64,000 bases of DNA from contig AP017605.1 of assembly GCA_002356515.1 (NCBI GenBank), forward strand, positions 6,185,020 through 6,249,019, in the 5' to 3' direction. The DNA is from Mesorhizobium loti (GTDB lineage: Bacteria > Pseudomonadota > Alphaproteobacteria > Rhizobiales > Rhizobiaceae). The number at the start of each line of letters is the position of its first letter. Position 1 is the stretch's first letter. Below, piece by piece: positions 52,607 to 62,611 of this stretch. Under the pieces are notes generated by a model that was not told the DNA's origin, did no database searches, and was given only the letters and a program-made list of their open reading frames with translations. Made by a program: the position numbers and the translations under genes.

Positions 52607-55600
52607 GTGGGAGGGCCTGACTCCGACTCTGAGATGACTATCAGCTCGCTCCGAACCGAGTTGACAGCGGCGCGCGAAGAAAATCAGGTACGCACCGCGG
52701 AGGTCGCCAGTCTCCTTGAACAGCAGACTGCGACGAGTGCGATCCTCAGGGTGATCGCCGCATCGCCCACCGACATCAAGACGGTCCTGAATGCGGTCGC
52801 CGAAAACGCCTCACAACTCTGCGACGCCTATGACGCGGCGATCTTTCTGCGGCATGGCGAATCGCTGGCCATTGGCGCACACCACGGGCCGATCCCGATC
52901 GACTTCGCCACTTTTCCGATCACGCGGGACTGGGTCACCGGCCGCGCCGTGATCGATCGCAGGCCGGTCCACGTGCATGATCTGCTCGCCCTGGAGGGCG
53001 AGTTCCCTGCAGGCCGATCGATGGCGCTGCGGCTTGGTCACCGGACAATTCTCGCCACCCCTTTGCTGCGTGAGGACGAGGCCATTGGAGCGCTAGTCAT
53101 TCGCCGAACGGAGGTCAGACCGTTCAGCGAAAAACAGGTCGAGTTACTCAAGACCTTCGCCGACCAGGCCGTAATCGCCATCGAAAATGTCCGCCTGTTC
53201 GACGAGGTGCAAGCGCGCACGCGCGATCTCGCCGAGGCGCTGGAGCAGCAGACCGCGACCGCCGATGTGCTCAAGGCAATCAGCAGGTCGGCCTTCGATC
53301 TTCAACCGGTACTGCAGACGCTGGTCGACTCGGCAATACGCCTGGCCGGGGCGGACATGGGCGCAATCACGTTGCGCGTTGGCGATACGTTGCGCTTCAT
53401 GGCAGGCGGCGGGCAAGGTGCCGAACTGCAAGCATACGAACGAGCCAACCCACATGTCGTGGGACGAGGGACGTTCCAGGGCCGCGCCGCACTGGAGGGA
53501 TTGACGATTCACGTGGCGGACGCGCTTGAAGACCCGGAATACGAAAGGCCGGAAGCGGCAGTCATGGGCAGTTTCCGCGGAGTACTTTCTGTTCCGCTGA
53601 AGCGGGGTCAGGAGACCATAGGCGTATTCGGCTTGGGGCGGCGGACGATCGGGCTATTTTCACCGCGTCAAGTCGAGCTGGTCGAGAGCTTCGCCGACCA
53701 GGCCGTGATCGCAATCGAGAATGCCCGGCTGATCGAGGAAGTCGAGGGGCACAATCGTGAACTGGCCGAGTCGCTGGATCAGCAGACGGCGACGGCCGAA
53801 GTGTTGAAGACGATCAGCAGTTCGGTGTTCGATCTCAATTCCGTGCTGCATACGCTGGTGAAGTCCGCGTCCGACCTCTGTCATTCCGGGATGGGCTACA
53901 TCTATCTTCGCCAGGGCGAGGTGTTGCAGCCGACGGTACAGATCGGATGGAGCCAAGAATTCCAGGACCACATGAATAACCTCCCGGTCACGCCGGGCCG
54001 GGGCAGCATTGCCGCCCGTGTTGCCCAGAGCGGGTCTGTGGAGCAGATCGCCGACGTTCTCGACGATCCGGAGTATACCAACATTGAAGGCCAGCGGCTC
54101 GGCGGCTTCCGCACCCTGCTGGGCGTTCCGCTGATGCGTGACGGCGCCGTGACCGGCGTCTTCGTCCTCGCCCGTTCGTCGGTCTCTCCGTTCAGTACGC
54201 GCGAAATCGAACTGGTGCAGACATTTTCGGATCAGGCGGTCATCGCGATCGAGAACGTGCGGCTGTTCGAAGAGGTGGAGTCCCGCAACCGCGAACTAGC
54301 CGAGTCGCTGGAACAGCAGATGGCCACCGGCGCGATTTTGCAAGTGATCGCCGGCTCTCCTACGGACATTCAACCTGTGCTGGACGCCGTCGCTGAAGGA
54401 GCCGCTCGGCTCTGCGACGCCTATGACGCAACGATCTATCTGCTGCGCTCCGATAGGCTGGCTGTGGGAGCGCATCACGGACCGATTCCCATTGACGGCA
54501 CCGGCTTGCCGGTCGCGCGCGACATCGTTACCGGCCGCGCCGTATTGGATCGGGTGCCAGTCCACGTTCCCGACTTGACCATCGCTGGAGAGGAGTTTGC
54601 AAGCGCCCGAATGATGGCTCAACTTCTTGGTTTTCGCGCGATTCTCGCCACGCCGCTGTTGCAGGAAGGAAAAGCAATTGGAGCGCTTATGATCCGGCGC
54701 ATCGAGGCGCGGGCCTTTAGCGACAGCCAAATTGGCCTTCTCAAAACTTTCGCCAACCAGGCCGTCATCGCAATCGGCAATGTGCGGCTCTTCGAAGAGG
54801 TGCAGGCTCGCACCGCCGAGCTTGGCGAAGCATTACAGCAGCAGATTGCGACCGCGGATGTGCTCAAGGTCATAAGCCGCTCCGCATTCGACCTGGAGAG
54901 CGTCCTGCAGACACTTATCGATTCTGCTGTGAGGCTCTGCGGTGCGAAAACGTCTGGCATCTTTATGCGGGACGGCGATGTCTTCCGGCTTGCGGCAGGC
55001 TACGACCAAACCCCGGAATATCGCGCGTATGAAGAGGCGAATCCGAGCCCGATCAGCCGACAATCCTGGGTCGGCCGAACAGCACTCGACAAGGCAGTCG
55101 TCCATATTCCAGATGTTACCAAGGACACCGAACATGGCCTTCCCGAAGCTCCGCGACTCGGAGGATATTCGGCTGTGCTCTGTGTACCGCTCATGCGCGA
55201 AGGATCGGTAATTGGCGTCTTCGCAATGACGCGGCCCGAACCCGGGCCCTTCACCGATAGCCAGATCGAACTTGTCCAGACCTTTGCCGATCAGGCGGTG
55301 ATCGCCATCGAGAATGTGCGCCTGTTTGAAGAGGTACAGGCACGCACGGCGGAACTGAGCGAGTCACTGCAGCAGCAAACGGCGACTGCGGATGTGCTGA
55401 AGGCGATCAGCCGTTCGACGTTCGACCTCCGGGCAGTGCTCGACGCTCTGGCCGCATCGGTGACCCGGCTGTGCGAAGCGGACAACGCCTCGATCGTGCG
55501 TGAGACGGACGGCAAATTCGTCGAGGCTGCGAGTTACGGCTATCCGGCCGAGCTCGAGGAATATTTCAGCGGCTTTGTGCACGTCCCCGGGCGCGGCACC

Positions 55601-57280
55601 GGGGTCGGCCGAGTCCTGCTCGAAGGCAAGGCCGTCCAGATTCCAGACGTGCTGGCTGACGCCGACTACACGCTGTGGGAAGGACAGCGGCTCGGCGGAT
55701 ACCGCACGGTGCTGGCCGTGCCGCTGCTGCGCGAGGGGGTTCCAATCGGCGTTTTCTCACTCACCCGCTCGACGGTGCGGCCCTTCACCGAGAGGCAGAT
55801 CGAACTCGTCGAAACCTTTGCCGACCAGGCAGTGATCGCCATCGAAAATGTTCGTCTGTTCGACGAGGTGCAGGCCCGCACGGCGGAATTGAGCGAATCG
55901 CTGCAGCTGCAGACGGCAACGGCGGATGTTCTGAAGGCGATCAGCCGTTCCACATTCGACCTGCAGCCGGTTCTCGACACGCTGGCAGAATCAGCGGCCA
56001 AGCTGTGCGACGCGGACACGAGCGTCATCTTCAAGCGTGATGGCGATCTCTACCGGTGGTCGGCCGAGTACGGCAATTTGCCTGAAGCCGCGGCTTTCGC
56101 CAAAGCCAATCCCTTCGCCGCCGGTCGAGACAGCGTCACCGGAAGGGTGGCTCTCGAAGCCCGCGCCGTCCACGTTTCGGACGTGCTCGCCGACCCGGAC
56201 TACGGGGCAACGCAGCTTCAGAAGCTCGGCGGTTACCGGACTATTTTATGCGTTCCGATCTTGCGCGAAGGCGCGCCAGTCGGCGTGTTCGCACTGACGC
56301 GGTCACAGGTGCGGGACTTCACGCCGAGGCAGATCGAGCTCGTCGAGACGTTTGCTGACCAGTCCGGCATAGCGATCGAAAACGTTCGGCTGTTCGACGA
56401 GGTGCAGGAGCGTACCCGCGAATTGTCACGCTCGCTCGAAGATCTGAGGACCGCGCAGGACCGCCTCGTGCAAACGGAGAAGCTCGCCTCACTCGGCCAG
56501 TTGACCGCCGGTATCGCCCACGAGATCAAGAACCCGCTCAACTTCGTCAACAACTTCTCAGCGCTCTCCGGCGAACTCATCGATGATTTGAACAGTGTGC
56601 TGGCCGGAGCGCCTTTGGAGGCATCCGTGCGCGAAGAGGTCGGCGAGCTGATAGCCATTCTCAAGAGCAATCTCGACAAGGTGGTCCAGCACGGCAAGCG
56701 GGCCGATTCCATTGTCAGGAACATGCTGCTGCATTCGCGCGCGGGTTCAGGAGAGCATCGTCCGATTGACATCAATGCCATCGTGGAGGAGAGCCTGAAC
56801 CTTGCCTATCACGGGGCGCGCGCCGAAAAGCCGGGTTTCAACGTCACGCTGACGCGGAATTTCGACCCGCAGGCGGGGGATGTCGATCTCTACCCGCAGG
56901 AGATCACGCGGGTGCTCCTCAACCTCATCTCCAACGGCTTTTATGCAACAGCCAAGCGCAGCGCCGCGGCGAATGGCGCGGGCTATGAGCCGACGCTCTC
57001 CGCCACCACCATGAGTCTCGGCGACCGTGTCGAAATCAGGATCCGCGACAACGGCACCGGCATTCCGCCGGAGGTGAAGGAGAAGATGTTCAATCCATTC
57101 TTCACGACCAAGCCAGCCGGCGAGGGTACCGGGCTCGGCCTGTCGCTCAGCCACGACATCGTCGTCAAACAGCATGCTGGCACGATCGACGTCATCAGCC
57201 AGCCAGGCGAGTTCACCGAGTTCCGGATTGTGCTGCCGCGCGCTGCGGCCTCGCTCGCAAAATCGGGAGGTGAAGAATGA
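52607..57280 (+). CDS. seven-GAF-domain sensor histidine kinase
   Basis: A 1,557-residue soluble kinase without membrane segments. Seven GAF repeats of about 175 residues begin near residues 39, 212, 390, 568, 744, 922 and 1099; each opens with a QQTATADVLKAISRS-like linker and ends in FADQAVIAIENVRLF. Units 1 and 4 form one subtype (GAHHGPIPID), 2, 3 and 5-7 another. Then come HisKA with the phospho-histidine in GIAHEIKNPLNF near 1305, and HATPase_c (IRDNGTGIPP, GTGLGLSLS). GTG 52607 has CAGGAG upstream. Four-base overlap with the next gene. Confidence 0.93.
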   Translation: MGGPDSDSEMTISSLRTELTAAREENQVRTAEVASLLEQQTATSAILRVIAASPTDIKTVLNAVAENASQLCDAYDAAIFLRHGESLAIGAHHGPIPIDFATFPITRDWVTGRAVIDRRPVHVHDLLALEGEFPAGRSMALRLGHRTILATPLLREDEAIGALVIRRTEVRPFSEKQVELLKTFADQAVIAIENVRLFDEVQARTRDLAEALEQQTATADVLKAISRSAFDLQPVLQTLVDSAIRLAGADMGAITLRVGDTLRFMAGGGQGAELQAYERANPHVVGRGTFQGRAALEGLTIHVADALEDPEYERPEAAVMGSFRGVLSVPLKRGQETIGVFGLGRRTIGLFSPRQVELVESFADQAVIAIENARLIEEVEGHNRELAESLDQQTATAEVLKTISSSVFDLNSVLHTLVKSASDLCHSGMGYIYLRQGEVLQPTVQIGWSQEFQDHMNNLPVTPGRGSIAARVAQSGSVEQIADVLDDPEYTNIEGQRLGGFRTLLGVPLMRDGAVTGVFVLARSSVSPFSTREIELVQTFSDQAVIAIENVRLFEEVESRNRELAESLEQQMATGAILQVIAGSPTDIQPVLDAVAEGAARLCDAYDATIYLLRSDRLAVGAHHGPIPIDGTGLPVARDIVTGRAVLDRVPVHVPDLTIAGEEFASARMMAQLLGFRAILATPLLQEGKAIGALMIRRIEARAFSDSQIGLLKTFANQAVIAIGNVRLFEEVQARTAELGEALQQQIATADVLKVISRSAFDLESVLQTLIDSAVRLCGAKTSGIFMRDGDVFRLAAGYDQTPEYRAYEEANPSPISRQSWVGRTALDKAVVHIPDVTKDTEHGLPEAPRLGGYSAVLCVPLMREGSVIGVFAMTRPEPGPFTDSQIELVQTFADQAVIAIENVRLFEEVQARTAELSESLQQQTATADVLKAISRSTFDLRAVLDALAASVTRLCEADNASIVRETDGKFVEAASYGYPAELEEYFSGFVHVPGRGTGVGRVLLEGKAVQIPDVLADADYTLWEGQRLGGYRTVLAVPLLREGVPIGVFSLTRSTVRPFTERQIELVETFADQAVIAIENVRLFDEVQARTAELSESLQLQTATADVLKAISRSTFDLQPVLDTLAESAAKLCDADTSVIFKRDGDLYRWSAEYGNLPEAAAFAKANPFAAGRDSVTGRVALEARAVHVSDVLADPDYGATQLQKLGGYRTILCVPILREGAPVGVFALTRSQVRDFTPRQIELVETFADQSGIAIENVRLFDEVQERTRELSRSLEDLRTAQDRLVQTEKLASLGQLTAGIAHEIKNPLNFVNNFSALSGELIDDLNSVLAGAPLEASVREEVGELIAILKSNLDKVVQHGKRADSIVRNMLLHSRAGSGEHRPIDINAIVEESLNLAYHGARAEKPGFNVTLTRNFDPQAGDVDLYPQEITRVLLNLISNGFYATAKRSAAANGAGYEPTLSATTMSLGDRVEIRIRDNGTGIPPEVKEKMFNPFFTTKPAGEGTGLGLSLSHDIVVKQHAGTIDVISQPGEFTEFRIVLPRAAASLAKSGGEE

Positions 57281-57666
57281 GCCTCCTCATTCTGGTCGTC
57301 GACGACGAGCCCGACGTCGAGCCGCTGTTTCGCCAGCAGTTCCGCCGCGACATCCGAGCCAGCCGCTTCACCATGGAGTTTGCGCAATCGGCGGTGGATG
57401 CGTTGGAGCAGATAGACCACGCCGAAGGGGTGACACTGATCCTGGTGCTGTCCGACATCAACATGCCCGGCATGAGCGGGCTCGAGCTCCTGCCGAAGAT
57501 CAAGGTGCAGCGGCCGGACGTCCCGGTCATCATGATCACCGCTTATGGCGACGCCGAAACCAAGCGCAAGGTGTTGGAGAACGGCGCCGAAGCGCTGCTG
57601 ACCAAGCCGATCGACTTTGCGGCGCTCAGGCAACAGATCGAAACACGGCTGGGAATGGTGGCGTGA
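57277..57666 (+). CDS. single-domain response regulator
   Basis: A 129-residue receiver domain: acidic pair in VVDDEPD, phospho-acceptor D60 in LVLSDINMPGMSG, T in MITAYGD and K in LLTKPID. No output domain. It starts inside the kinase stop (ATGA) and ends inside the next gene's start (GTGA), so it is translated with both. It probably relays phosphate from the seven-GAF kinase. Confidence 0.93.
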   Translation: MSLLILVVDDEPDVEPLFRQQFRRDIRASRFTMEFAQSAVDALEQIDHAEGVTLILVLSDINMPGMSGLELLPKIKVQRPDVPVIMITAYGDAETKRKVLENGAEALLTKPIDFAALRQQIETRLGMVA

Positions 57667-58916
57667 CGGCGCGCATTCTTGTGGTTGACGACGAGCCCGA
57701 CCTTGAGGTCTTGATCGTCCAGAAGTTCCGGCGTCAGATCCGCGACGGCGCGGTCATTTTCCTGTTCGCCAGCGATGGTGTGGACGCCCTGTCCGTCATC
57801 GACGGCAACAGCGACATCGACATGGTGCTGTGCGACATCAACATGCCCCGCATGGACGGCCTGTCGCTGTTGGAGAAGCTGCAGCAGGCCGAGGGGCAGC
57901 AGCTTTCGACGGTCATCGTCTCCGCTTACGGTGACATGGCCAACATCCGCACTGCGATGAACCGCGGCGCCTTCGACTTCATCACTAAGCCGATCGACTT
58001 TGCCGACCTGGAGACCACGATCGCCAAGACCTTGAAGCATCGCGAGGTGCTGCACGAGGCGCATAGGCGGCAAGCGGTCGCGGAGCGCGCGCATGCATCG
58101 CTGTCGCGCTACTTCTCGCCCAATCTAGCCGAGCGGCTGGCCGGCGACGCGGACGGGTCGGCGCTGGCCGGGCAGTGGCGCGAGGTCGCCTCGCTGTTCA
58201 CCGACATTACCAGCTTCACCACGCTGGTGGAAACGATCGACCCTGCCACGCTTGGCGCGCTCCTCAACGACTATTTGGCTGGCATGACCGACGTCGTGTT
58301 CGCGCATGAAGGCACCGTCGCCAAGATCGTCGGCGATGCGCTGCATGTGCTGTTCGGCGCTCCTGGCGAGCAGCAGGACCATGCGGCCCGCGCGGTTGCC
58401 TGCGCGTTCGAACTCGACGCGCTGTCGCAATCGTTCCGCGATAGCTGGCGCGACAAGGGCGTCGCGGTCGGTACCACCCGGATCGGCGTCCATGCAGGTC
58501 CGGCGCTGGTCGGAAATTTCGGCGGAGGCCGCTTCTTCGACTACACGGCCTATGGCGACACCATCAATATAGCGGCGCGGCTGGAAAGCGCCAACAAGCA
58601 GCTGGGCACGCGTATCTGCGTCAGCGCGAGCGCCGCTGCAAGGGTCGATGGCTTCCGCGGACGGCCGGTCGGCGATCTGATGCTGCGCGGCAGGGCCGAG
58701 GCGCTGCGCGCGTTCGAGCCTTTGTCGTCAAAGCAGTATGATGATCCTTCGACGGCCAGCTATCTTGAAGCCTTTGGCAGATTGGAGGTCGGCGAGGCAA
58801 ACGCGCTTACGGCTTTCGCCGCGCATATCGGCAAATGTCCGGACGACCAGCTCGCCAGCTTCCATCTCAAGCGGCTGCTCAACGGCGCCAAGGGAACGCG
58901 GATCAGCCTCGACTGA
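57663..58916 (+). CDS. response regulator with adenylate/guanylate cyclase output
   Basis: A 417-residue protein. Receiver at residues 1-125 with phospho-acceptor D58 (LCDINMPRMDG) and TKPID; a helical linker; class III nucleotide cyclase from about 175 (SLFTDITSFTTLVE, first metal Asp near 181; VGDALHVLFGAP; YGDTINIAARLE). It should make cAMP or cGMP on phosphorylation. GTG 57663 overlaps the previous stop. The operon thus runs kinase, receiver, receiver-cyclase. Confidence 0.93.
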   Translation: MTARILVVDDEPDLEVLIVQKFRRQIRDGAVIFLFASDGVDALSVIDGNSDIDMVLCDINMPRMDGLSLLEKLQQAEGQQLSTVIVSAYGDMANIRTAMNRGAFDFITKPIDFADLETTIAKTLKHREVLHEAHRRQAVAERAHASLSRYFSPNLAERLAGDADGSALAGQWREVASLFTDITSFTTLVETIDPATLGALLNDYLAGMTDVVFAHEGTVAKIVGDALHVLFGAPGEQQDHAARAVACAFELDALSQSFRDSWRDKGVAVGTTRIGVHAGPALVGNFGGGRFFDYTAYGDTINIAARLESANKQLGTRICVSASAAARVDGFRGRPVGDLMLRGRAEALRAFEPLSSKQYDDPSTASYLEAFGRLEVGEANALTAFAAHIGKCPDDQLASFHLKRLLNGAKGTRISLD

Positions 58917-59238
58917 TCTTTGCGCCAGTCGCGACCGCGACCGTCAAGCCTCGTCGGCGGCAATGTCTGCTTTCACGAGGTGGCTAAGGTGCCCTCAACG
59001 GCTGACAAAAGGCGCAAAGCTGCCGTTACCGGCGCGCGATGACAGCGACTCCGGGCTGCAACAGCTGACCAGGGTAGAGGCCGGAAGGCCCGCGGAAGCA
59101 TAGCGCGGATGGTGCCGTGCCGCTCGACGGGGCCGGGCAACTTCGCCGCTCAGGCAGATTTCAGCCGAATTTCATCCGGTTGTCACGACGGCCAACCGGG
59201 CCTCCGGCAATGTGGCCAAAAGGATGAAAGGATTCATC
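58917..59238. other. gene-free stretch
   Basis: About 320 bp after the cyclase gene; no supported frame and no clear terminator hairpin. The RBS of the next gene (AAAGGA) lies at its end. Confidence 0.4.
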
Positions 59239-59973
59239 ATGACCGACATGCGAGGCGCAAGGCATTGGGATGAGAACAATTCCCGAAACTTTCTCGATTA
59301 CGGGCGCTATTTCGTCCCCGAACGGGAACGCCAGATCGGCATCATCGCCGATCTAATTCCTCCCGTGCAGGGCGGCCTGCTGGTCGAGCTCTGTTCCGGC
59401 GAGGGCCTGCTCAGTCGCGCCTTGCTGCAGCGATTTCCGGACTGCAGGGTATTGGCGCTCGACGGCTCGGCGCGGATGCTCGAGCAGACGCGCGAGACTT
59501 GTCGCGACCACGCTGACCGCCTGGCCACTGCCGCGTTCGAGCTGGAACATCGTGACTGGCGGAGCTTTCCCGAGCCGCCGCATGCGATCGTCTCGTCGCT
59601 CGCCATCCACCACCTCGATGAGCGGCAGAAGCGGATGCTTTTTGCCGACCTTGGGACGGCGCTCAGCCCCGGCGGCGTCCTCGTGGTGGCCGACATCGTG
59701 CGCCCGCCGGGCGCGGCCGCTCTCGCCATCGCGGCGCGGCAGTGGGACGAGGCTGTGCGTTCGCGGGCGCTCGCGATCGACGGCGACCTGGCCGCCTTCG
59801 CCGAGTTCAACCGCCTCGGCTGGAACTATTTCCGCAATCCCGACGGCGAGCCGATCGACAAGCCGTCCTCGCTGGCCGAGCAACTTTCCTGGCTGTCCGA
59901 GGCCGGTTTCATCGCGGTCGATTGCGCCTGGCTGTTCGCCGGCCACGCCATTTTCAGCGGGCTGAAAGCTTGA
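59239..59973 (+). CDS. class I SAM-dependent methyltransferase
   Basis: A 244-residue enzyme: LLVELCSGEGLLSRALL (motif I), VLALDGSARML, VSSLAIHHLDERQK and PGGVLVVADIV. ATG 59239 (MTDMRGARHWDE) is chosen for AAAGGA upstream; in-frame ATG 59224 or GTG 59212 are possible. It precedes the 60074 regulator by 100 bp on the same strand. Substrate unknown. Confidence 0.88.
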   Translation: MTDMRGARHWDENNSRNFLDYGRYFVPERERQIGIIADLIPPVQGGLLVELCSGEGLLSRALLQRFPDCRVLALDGSARMLEQTRETCRDHADRLATAAFELEHRDWRSFPEPPHAIVSSLAIHHLDERQKRMLFADLGTALSPGGVLVVADIVRPPGAAALAIAARQWDEAVRSRALAIDGDLAAFAEFNRLGWNYFRNPDGEPIDKPSSLAEQLSWLSEAGFIAVDCAWLFAGHAIFSGLKA

Positions 59974-60073
59974 TGCAAGAAGACAGTCATGGTGTCTTCA
60001 AGCGTGCGAGGGTAATGATCGACAGCCAGCCCGTCGCGAGCCGAATTGGGCTTGACGTCTCCTTGAGGGCGAC

Positions 60074-61618
60074 ATGACGACGTTCGAATTCTCGGGTCAC
60101 AGGCTCGACCTCCGCAAAGGCAGGTTGCAAAGGGGCGGGTACGACGTCGACCTGCGCGCCAAGTCGCTCTCGTTGCTCACCTATCTCCTGGAGAATGCCG
60201 GTCGCGTCGTCGGCAAGGACGAACTGGTCGACGCCATCTGGCCCAACATCGCCGTCTCCGACGATTCACTGACCCAATGCATGAAGGATATCCGCAAGGC
60301 GCTCGGCCCGGATGCGGACGGCCTGATCCGTACCGTGATGCGGCGGGGCTATGTGATCGACGAGGATCGTGTTCGTCGCATCGGGAATCGCGACACGTCG
60401 GGTGCGACCGGGACGGGGGAAGGCGCCGTCGACACGCCGTCGATCGCGGTGCTGCCCTTCGAGAACCTGAGCGGCGACCCGGCGCAGGACTATTTCGCCG
60501 ACGGCATGGTCGACGAGATCATCACCGCACTGTCGCGCATGCGCTGGCTGTTCGTCATCGCCCGCAATTCGAGCTTCGCCTACAAGGGGCAGGCCGACGG
60601 CGTGAAACGGGCCGGAGCCGAGCTCGGCGTGCGCTACGTGCTGACCGGCAGCGTTCGCAAGGCCGGTGACCACATCCGCCTTACGGGACAACTCATCGAT
60701 CAGTCGTCCGGCAAGACGATCTGGGCCGATCGCTACGACGGAACCATGGCCGACGTGTTCGACCTGCAAGACCGGTTCGCCGAGAGTGTCGTCGGCGCCA
60801 TCCAGCCCTCCATCCTGTCGGCCGAGATCGAGCGGTCGCGGCGCAAGCGGCCGGAAAGCCTCGCCGCCTACGACTACGTGCTGCGCGCCTTTCCGCTCGC
60901 CTGGTCGCTCGAGCGGGCGCAGAACGAGGAGGCCGGGACACTGCTTGAACGGGCGATCGCGATCGAGCCTGATTATGCGCTGGCGCTTTCGCTGCTGGCC
61001 TGGTGCCATCTGCAGCGTGTCACCTACCACTGGACCGAAACGCCGGCCGCGTCCCGGGAAGAGGGCCTGCGCCTGGCGCAGAAGGGGGCGGCGCTGTCCG
61101 GCGACGACCCGATGGTGCTTGCGGTGCTCGGCGCCGCGCATTCTTTCGCCCGCGACTTTGATGTCGCCGACATGCATCTGACACGGGCGCGCACGCTCGA
61201 TCCGAATTCCGCCTGGGCCTGGCTGCGCAGCGGCTGGCTTGACGTCTATCGCGAGCGGCCCGAGGCGGCGATCGAGAAGTTCGAGCATTTCGAACGGCTG
61301 AGCCCGCGCGACCCGATGGGCTACATGGCCGAACTCGGCATCGGCGCCGCCCATTTCATTACCGGGCGCTACGAAGAAGCATTGGTCATGACGCGGCGCG
61401 GGGTCAGCCGGCACCCTGGCGCCACCTGGGCGCTACGCTGGTTGGTGATGACGCTGGTCCAAGCCGGCCGCAAGGATGAAGCCCGGCGCGTGTGCGGCAG
61501 GCTGCTGGAAAGCCATCCGGGGCTGACGGTCGCCACGATCTGGGACCAGCTGCCTTTCGAAGGGGGCACGCGGGAGCGCGTTGCCGCCAGCCTGCGCGAG
61601 GCCGGCCTGCCGGACTGA
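60074..61618 (+). CDS. winged-helix / TolB-like / TPR regulator (CadC-like)
   Basis: A 514-residue paralogue of the 50555 protein. Winged helix at about residues 5-100 (RAKSLSLLTYLLENAGRVVG, DDSLTQCMKDIRKALG), TolB-like domain at 120-250 (PSIAVLPFENLSGDPAQDYF, ELGVRYVLTGSVRKAG), TPR-like helices to the end. No membrane segment. It is next to a methyltransferase, which it may control (inference). Confidence 0.9.
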   Translation: MTTFEFSGHRLDLRKGRLQRGGYDVDLRAKSLSLLTYLLENAGRVVGKDELVDAIWPNIAVSDDSLTQCMKDIRKALGPDADGLIRTVMRRGYVIDEDRVRRIGNRDTSGATGTGEGAVDTPSIAVLPFENLSGDPAQDYFADGMVDEIITALSRMRWLFVIARNSSFAYKGQADGVKRAGAELGVRYVLTGSVRKAGDHIRLTGQLIDQSSGKTIWADRYDGTMADVFDLQDRFAESVVGAIQPSILSAEIERSRRKRPESLAAYDYVLRAFPLAWSLERAQNEEAGTLLERAIAIEPDYALALSLLAWCHLQRVTYHWTETPAASREEGLRLAQKGAALSGDDPMVLAVLGAAHSFARDFDVADMHLTRARTLDPNSAWAWLRSGWLDVYRERPEAAIEKFEHFERLSPRDPMGYMAELGIGAAHFITGRYEEALVMTRRGVSRHPGATWALRWLVMTLVQAGRKDEARRVCGRLLESHPGLTVATIWDQLPFEGGTRERVAASLREAGLPD

Positions 61619-61769
61619 TATCGTGTCGACGACCGGGGACCGGTGCCCGCCTGCCGATTTCGTCACAATTTCCCTCGAGTTTCACCTGGGCCTCACGATC
61701 TCCGGCCGGGCGCCGACTAATCTCATCCTTGCTGTCGCTCAAGGACAGTTCGAGGATGGAGACAACACC

Positions 61770-62063
61770 ATGACCACGCTGGTTCCTTTTATCGGTCTCG
61801 CAGCCGATTGCCGGTCGCATGCTTCTCCCTCGCGGCCTTTCCGGATGCTGGCCGCCGTGACGTCGGCGCTGCTTTGGCTGCCGCGCTTCTGGAGGGCACG
61901 CAGGGACCTCGCCGCTTTTGCCGCCATGAGCGAATGCGAGCGTCGCGATATCGGCGTTACCGCCTTTGACATCGAAAATATGCTCGTATTGCCAGTTGAC
62001 CGCGACCCCACCGAAGTGCTCGCGCGGGTCGTGGACGATCGCCGCCGTCGCCGTGAATCCTGA
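61770..62063 (+). CDS. DUF1127-type protein
   Basis: A 97-residue protein. A hydrophobic central part (MLAAVTSALLWLPRFWRARR) is followed by the DUF1127-like motif LAAFAAMSECERRDIGVT. GGATGGAGACAACACC precedes ATG 61770. Function unknown; found in stress-linked contexts in rhizobia. It is a longer type than the gene at 1520. Confidence 0.75.
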   Translation: MTTLVPFIGLAADCRSHASPSRPFRMLAAVTSALLWLPRFWRARRDLAAFAAMSECERRDIGVTAFDIENMLVLPVDRDPTEVLARVVDDRRRRRES

Positions 62064-62096
62064 GCTCCAGACTCGCCAAAGCCGAAGGGTGGGTGC

Positions 62097-62372
62097 CATC
62101 CACTCGATTTCGTCAGCGAACGGAGACCCGACCCGCTGTTATCTGTGTACCCGACCTCGACAATTGTAACTTGGTGCCCGTCGGCGTTCAGCGCCGAGTT
62201 GAGCTTAGCGGCAAATGCGTCGGCTGGAGCTTCTATTCCGGCCGTTGATGTAGCGGGCGCCGAGGGTTACGATTGTCGGAGGTGCATCCTCGGCATCCAC
62301 GTTGCCGGCCAACCCCAACATTGTGGAAAGTGCGGCAAGGGCCACAAACGAAACGTCACGCACTTTTGTCAT
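62097..62372 (-). pseudogene. N-terminal remnant of a GDSL-type arylesterase
   Basis: The frame starts MTKVRDVSFVALAALSTMLG (signal peptide) after GGGAGGTGG, then PPTIVTLGARYINGR. A frameshift near 62235 leads into GIEAPADAFAAKLNSALNAD and HQVTIVEVGYTDNSGSGL. This parallels GDSL esterases of the form TIVTLGDSLTAGYG...AFPAKLEAAL, with catalytic GDS changed to GAR. Only the first third remains; the rest is lost before the DUF1127 gene. Confidence 0.65.
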
Positions 62373-62611
62373 GGTCCACCTCCCAGCGGGACCATGCGGG
62401 GCTATCCTGGCCCAAGCCTCAGAGCCCGCGATGGATCGCAGCAGCATATTCTCACAACCTCATGGGCGACGGAAGGTGGCCGCGCCGTGCTGATGTTGTG
62501 GTTAATTTAACGACGTGCAATGGTCGTGAGCCGGTAGGATCGCTATCCTAGCCAGGGGCGCGGGGGGCGATCATGGCATCCAAGTTGAAACCAAGGATGG
62601 GCCGAAGATAG

